Positions 42,620 through 51,374 of a DNA stretch of 64,000 nucleotides are shown in pieces. A program made the position numbers and the translations under genes. A model generated the notes under the pieces. It was not told where the DNA came from. It was given only the letters and a program-made list of their open reading frames with translations, and searched no databases. How positions within the stretch are numbered: the first letter of the stretch is position 1; the number at the start of each line of letters is the position of its first letter. Source of the stretch: Sedimentimonas flavescens (GTDB lineage Bacteria > Pseudomonadota > Alphaproteobacteria > Rhodobacterales > Rhodobacteraceae); the NCBI RefSeq assembly GCF_019264375.1, contig NZ_JAHVAI010000003.1, positions 62,001-126,000 of the forward strand, in the 5' to 3' direction.

Positions 42620-44965
42620 TCAATCCTTCTCCGGAACATGCGATCCGGAGCGACGCGCGAGATCCATCGCCCGCTTCCCAACGACTTCGATGAGCTCGGG
42701 GCGTCTTAACAAGTGTCGTTCTAATCGTTTTCTGGAAAGAAGGACCGCTCTTACCCCTGGAGCAAGAAGCGCCGCGGTGACGATCAATGAGGGAACGTCT
42801 GCCGCTGTGCGCGGTGGTTCGCCCATGCTGGCGAGTTCTTCAATCGCCGCTATAAGGTCGTCATCTGACCGAAGGCCGAGCCATCGACCAAAGGTGCTGC
42901 CGTCGCGGGCTGTTCTGGCGCGGATTGCTTCGGATCTCGCGCTCAGTTCCCTGATGCGTGCTTCTGTGGCAAGGCGAAGTTGGGCATGCAGGTCAGCGGC
43001 CAGTGAGAGTAGCTCCACGTGCCAATCCCGTAACAAAACCCTGGTCGCGGCACCTTGTAGGGGCATTGCCCCGATCAGGGCCGCGCATGCGACCGCGGGG
43101 CCGAAGATCACGGCGCCGGCCGGACCGACGGCAACGAGGCCGGCGAGCCAACCGACTTTGCCTCCGGCGAATGCGAGCACCCCCTTGGCTCCCGCGTTCA
43201 TGATCATCCAAGCCGGGAGATCCGTTAGTGGGACCCTGCCGCGCCACGCCTCGAGGCCTCCCCTCAGCAAACCAAGCTCCAGCGCGAGCTCAACGACGCC
43301 CGGATCCGCGATGGAGGCCGCGTGGCCAAGTGCTTCAACAAGGTCAGCCTCTATGCCGGCAATCTCGAAGCCGGGCACCGTGCTGACGAGGTCGGCCCAG
43401 TCTTCGCCCCGTTCCCAGGCTTGAAGTGCAAGTTCGGCATTTGCGATCACGGGAATGTCGGGATATTTTTCGAAGTGCTCGGTGAGGTTCGAGATGTTCC
43501 CGCCACATTTTATCTGCACCGGCGAGCCGTCAACCATCAGATCCAACCCGGCCGTGTTACTGTCAGGTGCAAGCGACACCGCGCGGCCATCGGCTATTAG
43601 ACGGTTCATGACAAGGCGCTCAGCCGTGTATCCACGCAACGAGTAACCCGCGGCGTCGGAGGCGAACATCTGTGCGTTTGCCGCGAAAGATACGGGATCG
43701 CCGAGATCGTCAATACGACAGAAATCCGCGGCTGCGATGACATCCGGGTTAATCGATGCGGCGTGCCAATACATCTCTCCGGCTGTGAGTGTTCCGGCCA
43801 GAAGTGCATCAGTAAGGCCAGCCTTCGTCGTCGTCGGAGGTAGTCGTCGATTCCATGGTGCAGGAGGTGTTCCGGCTATCGTGAAGATTGGCTTTCCGAG
43901 ATGGCGGGTAACGATGGCCGCGTGGCGTCGAAAAGCGCGCCGTTCGGATTTGGAAAGATGCGCCATCTTCGACTCGGGCGCTCGTGTCAAAGTCCGCATT
44001 GAGTCGAGAAAGCCAGCCACCCCTTCTTCGGGTTTCTCTTGCCCGCCGATGGCCAGTAGGACGCAGACCCTGGACGCGATTGCTGATCTGACGACGTCCC
44101 CGGTTTTGCCCGCGCCGAGCCAAACGATGGCCCCAAGGCCGACGATAAGCGTGACTGGGCTGACCAGGACGGCGAGAAGCGAAACCAGCGTCTTGCCGCC
44201 GACCAATGGGACCCACGCACTGGCTTGAGCCGCAAGAATGTAGGGAGTGAAGCCGGCGTTGGCGACGATAGCTGCAAACATTGCCCATCCGCCGCCGGCT
44301 GCCATGGCAAGTTGCGCAGCCTGGTGCGCTTCTTTTACGGCCTCTGCCAACTGTGGATCCTTCGTCGCGGCTACCTGCTCCGCCTGTTCCATGATCGCGG
44401 TATCTTGCATCAATGCGAGGATTTCTTCCTCGACGATCGTTGGGAACGGCAGCGGCTCGGTGCCGTGCAGAAGACTTTTGAGCTTCCGGACCCTGCTGGC
44501 AGCGTTGGCACCCAGTTTTTCCGACCACGATATGTTGTGAGCAATACACGAGTTCGTCCGTTTCTCCTCCTCAAGCTCCCGGGTTTTGCGGATTGTCGGC
44601 GAAAGCCGCTCCGAGGCGCGCACGGCAAGAGCCGAAGCGGACATCCGGGCCGAACGAGGCGAGAATGGGGTCTCCCCCTGAGCATCGAGACTTTTCGTCA
44701 GGGCAACCCAGAGGTGGTGGCGCAGTTCATCGTCGGTTACGGGAGATGCCGTGATGGTCTGGATACGATCTTGCATCTGCGCCGCAGTATCTTCCTCGAG
44801 CAGCCGCAATTTCTTACCGAGATCTTTCACCGCACCTTTCATGATGGTGAGACTGTCACCCGCAGCGAGAAGCGCGAGGTAAGTTGCGATCAGCACTCGA
44901 TCGGCCTTTCCGATCCCTGACAGGATGGCCTCGGGCGAAATGGTGGCAGTATGGGTGTGCTTCAT
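42620..44965 (-). CDS. Large membrane protein with embedded PD-(D/E)XK-like nuclease motif
   Basis: A 781-residue protein of no named family I recognise. Residues 1-200 are helical and charged. Hydrophobic, glycine-rich segments at about 218-300 and again at about 590-640 look membrane-inserting. Between them lies a restriction-nuclease-like pattern: Glu449 (TAERLVMNRL), Asp475 (AGLDLMVDG) and Gln484-x-Lys486 (VQIKCGG), the spacing of Mrr-type E/D/QxK sites. A nuclease held at the membrane would fit an anti-invasion role, but this is inference. The neighbours are an orphan antitoxin and a small acidic protein. Confidence 0.65.
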   Translation of the reverse strand: MKHTHTATISPEAILSGIGKADRVLIATYLALLAAGDSLTIMKGAVKDLGKKLRLLEEDTAAQMQDRIQTITASPVTDDELRHHLWVALTKSLDAQGETPFSPRSARMSASALAVRASERLSPTIRKTRELEEEKRTNSCIAHNISWSEKLGANAASRVRKLKSLLHGTEPLPFPTIVEEEILALMQDTAIMEQAEQVAATKDPQLAEAVKEAHQAAQLAMAAGGGWAMFAAIVANAGFTPYILAAQASAWVPLVGGKTLVSLLAVLVSPVTLIVGLGAIVWLGAGKTGDVVRSAIASRVCVLLAIGGQEKPEEGVAGFLDSMRTLTRAPESKMAHLSKSERRAFRRHAAIVTRHLGKPIFTIAGTPPAPWNRRLPPTTTKAGLTDALLAGTLTAGEMYWHAASINPDVIAAADFCRIDDLGDPVSFAANAQMFASDAAGYSLRGYTAERLVMNRLIADGRAVSLAPDSNTAGLDLMVDGSPVQIKCGGNISNLTEHFEKYPDIPVIANAELALQAWERGEDWADLVSTVPGFEIAGIEADLVEALGHAASIADPGVVELALELGLLRGGLEAWRGRVPLTDLPAWMIMNAGAKGVLAFAGGKVGWLAGLVAVGPAGAVIFGPAVACAALIGAMPLQGAATRVLLRDWHVELLSLAADLHAQLRLATEARIRELSARSEAIRARTARDGSTFGRWLGLRSDDDLIAAIEELASMGEPPRTAADVPSLIVTAALLAPGVRAVLLSRKRLERHLLRRPELIEVVGKRAMDLARRSGSHVPEKD

Positions 44966-45398
44966 GGAATCGCCAATATTCGCAAAGCGTTACCGTTCAG
45001 TTTTCACGTAATGCAGTCGTGTGCCAAGAGGATACGGGCGTCTTTCCTGTCGCGATCTTTTGGCTTGGTAAATCGTGGCGCCCTTCCGCGCCGCTTACAG
45101 CACGCGATGGGCTATCAACGCTGGAGGAAGATTAGGCTACTGGATGGCAAAAAGCTTGGCCACTTTGGGTTGCGAAGTGCGGTGCACGCGACGGCGTGGT
45201 GTGTCTCACTCCCTGCTGACGAATTGCCCTCAGCAGTATCGCGATAATGAACGCGGTGAGCCGCTTGATATCCTAAGCGAGGCGGAGATGTAATCAGATC
45301 CCGGAAATCGCCGGGATCTGATGGTCGCGTTTTTTGGGTGAGTGTTCAGTGCCTTGATCGTTTGAACTGGAAAGGCACCTTCTTTCACAGGCTCTCCG
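44966..45398. other. 433-base gap with a plus-strand terminator
   Basis: No certain gene. A GTG-started plus-strand frame at 45075-45293 ends with the natural-looking tail RGEPLDILSEAEM directly before a good terminator, which hints at a small or decayed gene; its first half looks unnatural. Confidence 0.4.
45293..45335 (+). terminator. Strong intrinsic terminator
   Basis: A perfect 12-bp stem (ATCAGATCCCGG at 45293-45304 with its complement at 45311-45322) is followed by GGTCGCG and six T residues (45330-45335). It points right, yet no well-supported plus-strand gene precedes it. Confidence 0.85.
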
Positions 45399-45677
45399 TT
45401 ACCAAACGAGCGCGGCCTTGTCGAACAGGGCAAGCTCTTCCTCCAGGAGCGCAAGGATTGTGTCGTAGTGCGTGGCGGCAAAGTCCAACGCGTCTTCGTC
45501 GGTTTCCTTCCAGACGGCATCATCGATATGGACAGCAATAGGACCCAGAGCCCGTTCGGCTTCGACCAAAAGGGGCTTGTCGACGCCGCCGATGTTAGCC
45601 GTGAAGTCGGCTTGGATGTAAAGGCCATCAGAAATGCAGATGCTCACGAGTTCGAGGATGGAAGCCTTGTTCGTCAT
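45399..45677 (-). CDS. Small acidic protein of unknown function
   Basis: A 92-residue acidic protein (MTNKASILELVSICISDGLY, DALDFAATHYDTILALLEEE). ATG at 45677 follows AAGGAA at good spacing, which supports translation. No family is recognised. It lies upstream of the 781-residue membrane nuclease-like gene on the same strand, but 434 bases away, so an operon is doubtful. Confidence 0.55.
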   Translation of the reverse strand: MTNKASILELVSICISDGLYIQADFTANIGGVDKPLLVEAERALGPIAVHIDDAVWKETDEDALDFAATHYDTILALLEEELALFDKAALVW

Positions 45678-46140
45678 ATTAGTTTCCTTGATGCTGGGTC
45701 CTCGGTTTTCGAGGAATCCCGTCTGTGTTTTTAATCAGGCAATTCGCCTTGACCGCAGCAGTTGACGGAGTGCGCGCTGCTACAGGGAGGAGATGGGTCT
45801 CTATTCTCAACGCGGAAATTTTTTGTTTGACCCGCTTTCTGGTGATCGAACTACTTCGCAATGCGTGCGCTGGTAGCCGGTTTTGCGTTGTTAGTTGCGC
45901 AGTCATATCTTCGGCTTCCTGAGCCGCGTAGGGGGTTTGACCCTGTTTCGCGGCAGGAAAGCTCTGGGTCGGTGCGAGTCAGCGCTCAGCGCAACCCACC
46001 GCATCCACCGCGATCTGCACCGCGTTTTGCGTGCGAGTGCGCACTTGCGAATGAGCAAAGTTAGTGTTTGGGCAATAATCTGATCTCGGGGGGCGTCGCA
46101 GGTGATTGATCAGGCTGCGCGATCAGTTGATTCCCGTCGA
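45678..46140. other. 463-base region without a supported gene
   Basis: Several short open frames exist on both strands, but none has a convincing ribosome-binding site, domain or composition. Nothing else distinct was seen. Confidence 0.5.
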
Positions 46141-46635
46141 TCAAGGTATGTTTCGTGAAATCTGCAACGCTCTGAGCCATGCTGTCGCGAGCCGTGCTGA
46201 GTCTGGCCCTGCGCGGTGTGGCGGTTTTGATCGCTCAAGCCGCTCATACAAGTAATCCAATGCGGCCCCCGAAAAAGTTCTGGCGGCATGCTCGTGATAG
46301 TTCTCCAGGGGGCATGATGCCTCCACAAGCTCTTGAAGCCACGCGCCGTCGTAGTCTGGGGCGTCTGATATCACCAGTTCGCCACCCACGATGTGACGGT
46401 ATGTATCGGCAACTTTAGAAGCTAACGGAGCAAGGTCGAGCTCTTTGCGTGCAATGCCGTGTATTCGGTTCGCCGTTGGGTCCCACGCACTGTCTGGCCA
46501 CTGGGCGCGAGGTCGGATCAATGACGACCACGTCTCCACGCGGCCATGGCTGATCCAGGACAGCCCGATTTCGATCGGCCAGCCCCGTAGTGACGATGCT
46601 TCGAAGTCGATAAAGAATATCGAGGACTTTTTCAT
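46141..46635 (-). CDS. DEDDh-type 3'-5' exonuclease
   Basis: A 164-residue RNase T/DnaQ-like exonuclease. Exo I is FIDFEASSL (Asp and Glu), Exo II is represented by SDAPDYDGAWL, and Exo III by HRAGPDSARLA, whose His-x4-Asp marks the DEDDh type. It is slightly short, but all four acidic residues and the histidine are present. It lies downstream of the tandem recombinase genes on the same strand (88-base gap) and may be cargo of that element. Confidence 0.82.
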   Translation of the reverse strand: MKKSSIFFIDFEASSLRGWPIEIGLSWISHGRVETWSSLIRPRAQWPDSAWDPTANRIHGIARKELDLAPLASKVADTYRHIVGGELVISDAPDYDGAWLQELVEASCPLENYHEHAARTFSGAALDYLYERLERSKPPHRAGPDSARLATAWLRALQISRNIP

Positions 46636-46723
46636 TGTTCAGAGCTTGGCCTCTTCGCAAATATTTCTCCACGAGTTTCCATCAAAATTGCAGCTTAGCG
46701 CGTGCGCGGCCGCCCCTGATCCG

Positions 46724-48115
46724 TCAGATGAAAGCGAACATTCCATGATCCGCCGCTTTCGTAATGTCTTGAAGTTCTTGCTGTGCGCGCATCCGCTGCG
46801 CCATTGTTAGCGCATCACCCTGGTAAGCTGCCGCAGTCTGATGGCTGGTCTGGCCACAGGCTGACATCGCCATATCTGTTCCGGCCTGGCCAAGTTTGAT
46901 GCCGAGAAAAGTATGTAACACCGTTCGGGCGATATGCTCGCCAGTGCCCACCTCTCGACGCCATGCATCGGAGACATAGTTGTAGGCGACCGGTTTTCCG
47001 GCATGCGTGATGAACAGGGCGCGCCTGGAGGCGAGGCAGTCCTGCCGCATCTGGTCCAGCCAGTCTGGGTCGCACCCTCGCAGGATCAGCGCATCGATGA
47101 ACGTGTTCAGTCGTGTGTCAATCTTTGCTGCCCAGTGATAGCCGGTTTTCGACAGTCGAGCATCTATGGCATAGGCCTTGTCGGCCCAGAATAGGGTTTT
47201 CCCAAATATCAGTCGCGTGTCAGCGAGTCGCACAGGCATCACCGAAAAAAGCGCAATCGCCGCGGCGCGGTTTCGCTGCGCATGGCGTTCACGCGGGCAA
47301 GGGAGCGCTTGGGCTGCGGCGAGGATCGTGCTTGCTTTCTCGATTAGCGCCACGGGCGAATAGCCGGTGTTCTGAAGATGCGCGAATTTCTGCTTCGGCG
47401 CCTTGGCCGCCTTTGCCTCGTAGGTGCGGCTGAGCTCTGCAAGAAGATCCACGGTCGCCTCGTCGGCGCCAGTGTAGCGCGCGAATTTCAACAGAGCGGA
47501 GAACGAGGCGCGCAGCGTGGCCGCGGCGAGTTGCCGTTCGCGCAGGTCTCGCGCATAGGCGCGCACGGCCGCCTCCGAGAGCTGGTCTGGCAGGTCGGCA
47601 TCGCGTGCGGAGCGCAGAAGCTGCCGTGCCTTCATCTTGAGCGTTGGCAGCATACCTGCGCTCGGTGCTGTCTCGCGGTTTCGTTCGAAGCCCGCCTCCA
47701 TGGCGGTGAACGCGTCCTGCCAAGTTTCTGGCAATTGCTCATAGGGCACCGATTTATCGATACGGCGCGGGCGCTTCGTCGCGTTAAGGGCTGTCCCGAG
47801 ATAGGCGCGCATCTTGACGAGGATCGCTGCGCGGAGCGCGATCGTCGACGGGTGTCCGGGAAAGACCGCATCAATCGCGCGGTTCAGTCTGAGAAGTCGG
47901 CTGTGAGACCTGCTATGCTGATCGAAAGTCAGAAAGTCTTGCTGGCTCAGGGCGCGTGTATCTGCAATCTTGAGGTCCTCGATGTATCTCAGAAAATCAT
48001 CAAGGATCCGAAGGTTGTCGGTCGAGGCCGCGTCGAGTCCGGGATCGCCGATCAGCGGATCCCAGCGCGCATTTTGCAGGATCTGCGCCTTGGTCCGTCG
48101 GTCGCGCGCGGTCAT
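46724..48115 (-). CDS. Tyrosine recombinase, second of a tandem pair
   Basis: A 463-residue integrase-like protein. The catalytic region shows Arg296 (VMPVRLADTR), His394-x2-Arg397 (EHIARTVLHTFLG), a following His, and Tyr431 (TSHQTAAAYQGD), a somewhat divergent R-HxxR-H-Y set. The N-terminal part is helical, as expected for core-binding. The ATG at 48115 overlaps the stop of the upstream recombinase by four bases (ATGA), so they are made together. Paired tyrosine recombinases usually act jointly to move a mobile element. Confidence 0.8.
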   Translation of the reverse strand: MTARDRRTKAQILQNARWDPLIGDPGLDAASTDNLRILDDFLRYIEDLKIADTRALSQQDFLTFDQHSRSHSRLLRLNRAIDAVFPGHPSTIALRAAILVKMRAYLGTALNATKRPRRIDKSVPYEQLPETWQDAFTAMEAGFERNRETAPSAGMLPTLKMKARQLLRSARDADLPDQLSEAAVRAYARDLRERQLAAATLRASFSALLKFARYTGADEATVDLLAELSRTYEAKAAKAPKQKFAHLQNTGYSPVALIEKASTILAAAQALPCPRERHAQRNRAAAIALFSVMPVRLADTRLIFGKTLFWADKAYAIDARLSKTGYHWAAKIDTRLNTFIDALILRGCDPDWLDQMRQDCLASRRALFITHAGKPVAYNYVSDAWRREVGTGEHIARTVLHTFLGIKLGQAGTDMAMSACGQTSHQTAAAYQGDALTMAQRMRAQQELQDITKAADHGMFAFI

Positions 48116-49875
48116 TGGCGGATCTCCGAGAGATCGAGAACGTATTTCTGCACCTCTTCGCGTTGAGCCCGAGCGTTTACCCAAGCATAGTTTTTCCGCA
48201 CGGTGCCGGGCTTGTCGTCAAGCAATCGCTCGAGCAAATCCCACCGTCCGGGGTTCTTCTGCAAAAGCAGGGACGCAAGGCCGTGGCGGAACTTATGCGG
48301 GGTCATTGGGATTCCGGCGGCACGCGTGAGGCGTTTGAACCAGATCAAAAATGTTTGATAGAGCAGGGGGCCACGACCACGAACGCCGGGAAAAAGGTAG
48401 GAACTGGTGTCGTTGCCAGCGTAGAGCGGGCGGATCTTCTTGAGATACCAAAGAATGGTCTCGAGACCATTCAGGTTGCCGGGCGCCATGGGGGCCCAGA
48501 TTTCGACGTTGTTCTTGGTGTGCTCGGGGCTCAGCTTGATCGTCGCATGTTGAGTTTGCGTGGACGGCAGAAGAAACGTTGCCTTCGGTCCGCGGTAGAC
48601 GAGGTTCAAGGCACTCTCGATGCGAAGAGGCGCCCCGCGGGTTTCGATCGCACAGAGGGCGGCAACCGTGCCGAGTTGGCGGATACGGTTCAACTCGAGG
48701 GTGGTTGGAACCCAGTCTCGATCGCTGATTTGCTGAAGCAGTTCTTCGGCATCGTTGCGAAACCGCACGTGCAGCGAGAGGAAAGTCATGGTCTGCCGCG
48801 TTGAGCCCAGCAGATTCTCACAGAATTTCCGTGATCGATCTGACATTTCCCCACTCGCCCTTTTCCCCTGGGTCAGAAAGCGATTGGATCGCAAATGGGC
48901 TTTGATCGGTTCTGGATCGAGACGGTTCCGCGACATGACGACGAAATTCGCTTTCATGTAATCATGGGCGCTTCGGGCAGAGATATGACCTGACTGCCCG
49001 GCATGCTTTGACCAGTAGCGCACGGCGGCGGCACCAGCGTCGGGGGTGAGGAGATCGCCCAACGACTGCTGGCAATCGGCAGCCACCGCGCCACACTGAA
49101 ACAGCGTGCTGACGAATTTCCTAAGCGCGGCGCGCTTGAAGTCACGATCGGATTTCGAAGATGTCTTGACGAATTCCTGCTCAACGGGATCAAACTCCGC
49201 GCACGTTGCGTTTGCGACCCAGTCTTCAATTTCGCTGGCAAGATGCGGAGGAATGAGGTCCAGGTTCTCGAACCGCCGCCTTTTGGGCGCGGGAAAGGGC
49301 TCTGTCGGCAGCAACGCCAGGATCTCCGAAAATGAGCGTGCCCGGTTCAGTGTTCGCAGAGCGTGCTGAAGGGCACGCCATTCGTTCTGATCGAGAACAG
49401 GGATCAACGTGCTCAGCCAGTCTTGACTAACGTCGCGTGGTTCCACCTGGTGCTGGCGCGCGAGGTCGGCCAACTTGCGCACGGGGACCATGACAAATGG
49501 CGGGTGCCCGCCTTTGGCGCAAAGCGCGGGTGCCCTGGCTTCCATCCGTTCCATAAGCATCGACCAAGCATCAGTGCGACAACGTCTCTCCTGCGCGGCC
49601 TCAATTTCTCCCGTAGCGCCTTTGACGGCGGCAATGATCTTGCGCCGCGTGGCCTTGTAGGCGGCTTCAGATTTGTTGCGCGTCGGATCGAACCCTTGGA
49701 GGGGGAGGGCCCGTTTGATCATGAGCAGGTCCGCTGGGGCCTGGCTGAGGGGCGTGCCGTCAGTCAGTTTGGGAAAGCGCGCAACCGCGTTGGCGTAATC
49801 TGTATTGCCTTGCTGGCGAGCCCATTCCTGGACATCTTGCAGGGTCATCGCGGTGATCGGTTTTTGAAAGCTCAT
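48112..49875 (-). CDS. Tyrosine recombinase, first of a tandem pair
   Basis: A 587-residue site-specific recombinase. The catalytic domain holds Arg418 (GAPLRIESALN), His527-x2-Arg530 (TPHKFRHGLASLLL) and Tyr563 (GTVRKNYAWVN), all well aligned with phage-type integrases. The long N-terminal region (1-380) is atypical and probably includes DNA-binding modules. ATG at 49875 follows AGAGG. The upstream 292-base gap carries multiple TGTCATTT repeats, which may be recombinase arm sites. It overlaps the second recombinase gene by four bases. Confidence 0.85.
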   Translation of the reverse strand: MSFQKPITAMTLQDVQEWARQQGNTDYANAVARFPKLTDGTPLSQAPADLLMIKRALPLQGFDPTRNKSEAAYKATRRKIIAAVKGATGEIEAAQERRCRTDAWSMLMERMEARAPALCAKGGHPPFVMVPVRKLADLARQHQVEPRDVSQDWLSTLIPVLDQNEWRALQHALRTLNRARSFSEILALLPTEPFPAPKRRRFENLDLIPPHLASEIEDWVANATCAEFDPVEQEFVKTSSKSDRDFKRAALRKFVSTLFQCGAVAADCQQSLGDLLTPDAGAAAVRYWSKHAGQSGHISARSAHDYMKANFVVMSRNRLDPEPIKAHLRSNRFLTQGKRASGEMSDRSRKFCENLLGSTRQTMTFLSLHVRFRNDAEELLQQISDRDWVPTTLELNRIRQLGTVAALCAIETRGAPLRIESALNLVYRGPKATFLLPSTQTQHATIKLSPEHTKNNVEIWAPMAPGNLNGLETILWYLKKIRPLYAGNDTSSYLFPGVRGRGPLLYQTFLIWFKRLTRAAGIPMTPHKFRHGLASLLLQKNPGRWDLLERLLDDKPGTVRKNYAWVNARAQREEVQKYVLDLSEIRQ

Positions 49876-49890
49876 TTCGACCTCTGATAA

Positions 49891-50138
49891 TGTCCATTAA
49901 ATGACAAATTGGCCGTTATCGTGAAAACCGAAGAGAGAAATGACAAAAACATATGAATTTTCCGACACCGAATATTCAGGGGTGTTTGTCATTTTGTCTG
50001 CTGCCGGTGTCATTGACCGATATTAGAAAATTCTTGCGTCTGAGTGTCATTTTGGACTGGTCGTTTTTGCATTTTGTGGCGCAGGGTGTCGCAAATTCGC
50101 TCATCACCGCGGCAATAATGATATGGGTCCAAATGACA
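49891..50138. repeat. Iteron-like TGTCATTT repeats
   Basis: Six copies of TGTCATT(T/G) occur in both orientations at 49899-49906, 49938-49945, 49987-49994, 50008-50015, 50045-50052 and 50131-50138, plus a degenerate TGTCCATT at 49891 that forms a near palindrome with the first. They fill the AT-rich gap between the HTH gene and the first recombinase. They could be recombinase arm sites, regulator sites or replication iterons. Confidence 0.75.
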
Positions 50139-50167
50139 GCTCCGGGAAACAATTTGGAAAAATCTCT

Positions 50168-50698
50168 TCATGCGCTTTTCGGGGAAAGGAACAGACCGGC
50201 CGTGGGCCGGACATTCCTTCCTGCACGGTTGGGTTTCTGGGCAGATATACCGGCAGAGCTGGTTCCAGGGCGCAGTCCGGCGTGAATGCGTTCGATTGGG
50301 CGCTGAAACCTGGGCGTGCTCCCGGTCAGCCAAGCTTCAAGCTCGAACGGAAAGATCAGCCGCTTTCGCGGGCCCAGAAATAGGTGGTTCACGAAGGTCT
50401 TGTCCGCGTGCCTTCCGTCGAACATGCGTCCGACCGTTTTTTCCGAGACCATGGCAATCTTTGCCGCTGTCGCCACATCTGCAAGGGGTTGCCATAGCGG
50501 GTCATCATCCACAGGACATGGGCCGAGGAAGCCAAGAGCGCGCCAGAGCCGTTGCCGGGAATACCCTCCGCCGCGCTTTGGGATGTCTACCCGGCGCATG
50601 ATCTGCCGCGCCATCTCATTCGAGCAAACGAAGAACTCCGCCAACTGCGACGTCGTAACTTGTCCGGCATGCGCTGTGGGCGCGGCGTGGTGTGGCAT
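50168..50698 (-). CDS. Helix-turn-helix protein of the recombinase element
   Basis: A 176-residue protein with two HTH-like segments: VTTSQLAEFFVCSNEMARQI (about 14-34) and ADVATAAKIAMVSEKTVGRM (about 72-92). It resembles AlpA/excisionase or plasmid regulator proteins. ATG at 50698 follows GAGGAA. It lies just upstream of the iteron-like repeats and the two recombinases, all on the same strand, so it is a good candidate for a regulator or directionality factor of the element. Confidence 0.7.
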   Translation of the reverse strand: MPHHAAPTAHAGQVTTSQLAEFFVCSNEMARQIMRRVDIPKRGGGYSRQRLWRALGFLGPCPVDDDPLWQPLADVATAAKIAMVSEKTVGRMFDGRHADKTFVNHLFLGPRKRLIFPFELEAWLTGSTPRFQRPIERIHAGLRPGTSSAGISAQKPNRAGRNVRPTAGLFLSPKSA

Positions 50699-51374
50699 GC
50701 GAAGGTTCCTCGGTGTTGTGCCGAGGAGGTGGGTCTTTTGTCAGATTTCGGAAAATATTCTGACATCCGAAGGATCGGGGCCGAGGCCGCGGAAAGAGCA
50801 GTTGCTGAGCGTGTTCAGAGATTTAGGTTTGGACCATGAAAGTAATCGAGGGATTTCAAGTGGATCTCTGACAGTTTCAACGGATGTCTGCGTATTCTCA
50901 GAAAACCACCGCCCGTTCTCGCTAAGATTGACCGCGCAGTCTTAGTAAAACTGACCGGAGATCCCCACCTCGTAGCTGCTGTGCAGGCAGCACGCGGCTA
51001 AGGTCCGGTTTGAGGCCGTTCCGGTCATTTACCGACCGCACGCCACTCCCTCCGTCCCTATTGCCAGAGCGGATTTGAAACCAATTTCTCACGCTGCGCC
51101 GATGGGGCTTTGGCGATCCTCGGGCTGGGACACTGTGCTTCTCTTCTGGTGCCAGCCAAATACTAACAAGCAGGTCATGCCGTCGGCACCGTTGATCTCC
51201 GCAGGCAAGTTGATGGACAAGTCGAAGAACTAAACCTGTCAGACAGGTTCACGAGAAGGCCCCGCGATTTGCGGGGTCCTTTTTTGTTGGAAGGGTGCCA
51301 GTTCCGGAAATCTCCATATTTTCGCCTGATCCCCGCCCTGATTTCCGGCCACACCAAAGGCAGAGGGTCCGAAT
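50699..51374. other. 676-base region without a supported gene
   Basis: Only short or shadow open frames are seen. A clear rightward terminator is at 51258-51286. This may be a junction between island modules. Confidence 0.5.
51258..51286 (+). terminator. Intrinsic terminator
   Basis: An 8-bp stem (GGCCCCGC at 51258-51265 with 51271-51278, one G-U pair), a GATTT loop and then a run of seven T residues. No protein gene ends upstream on this strand, so it may terminate an untranslated transcript or be a leftover of a displaced gene. Confidence 0.75.
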
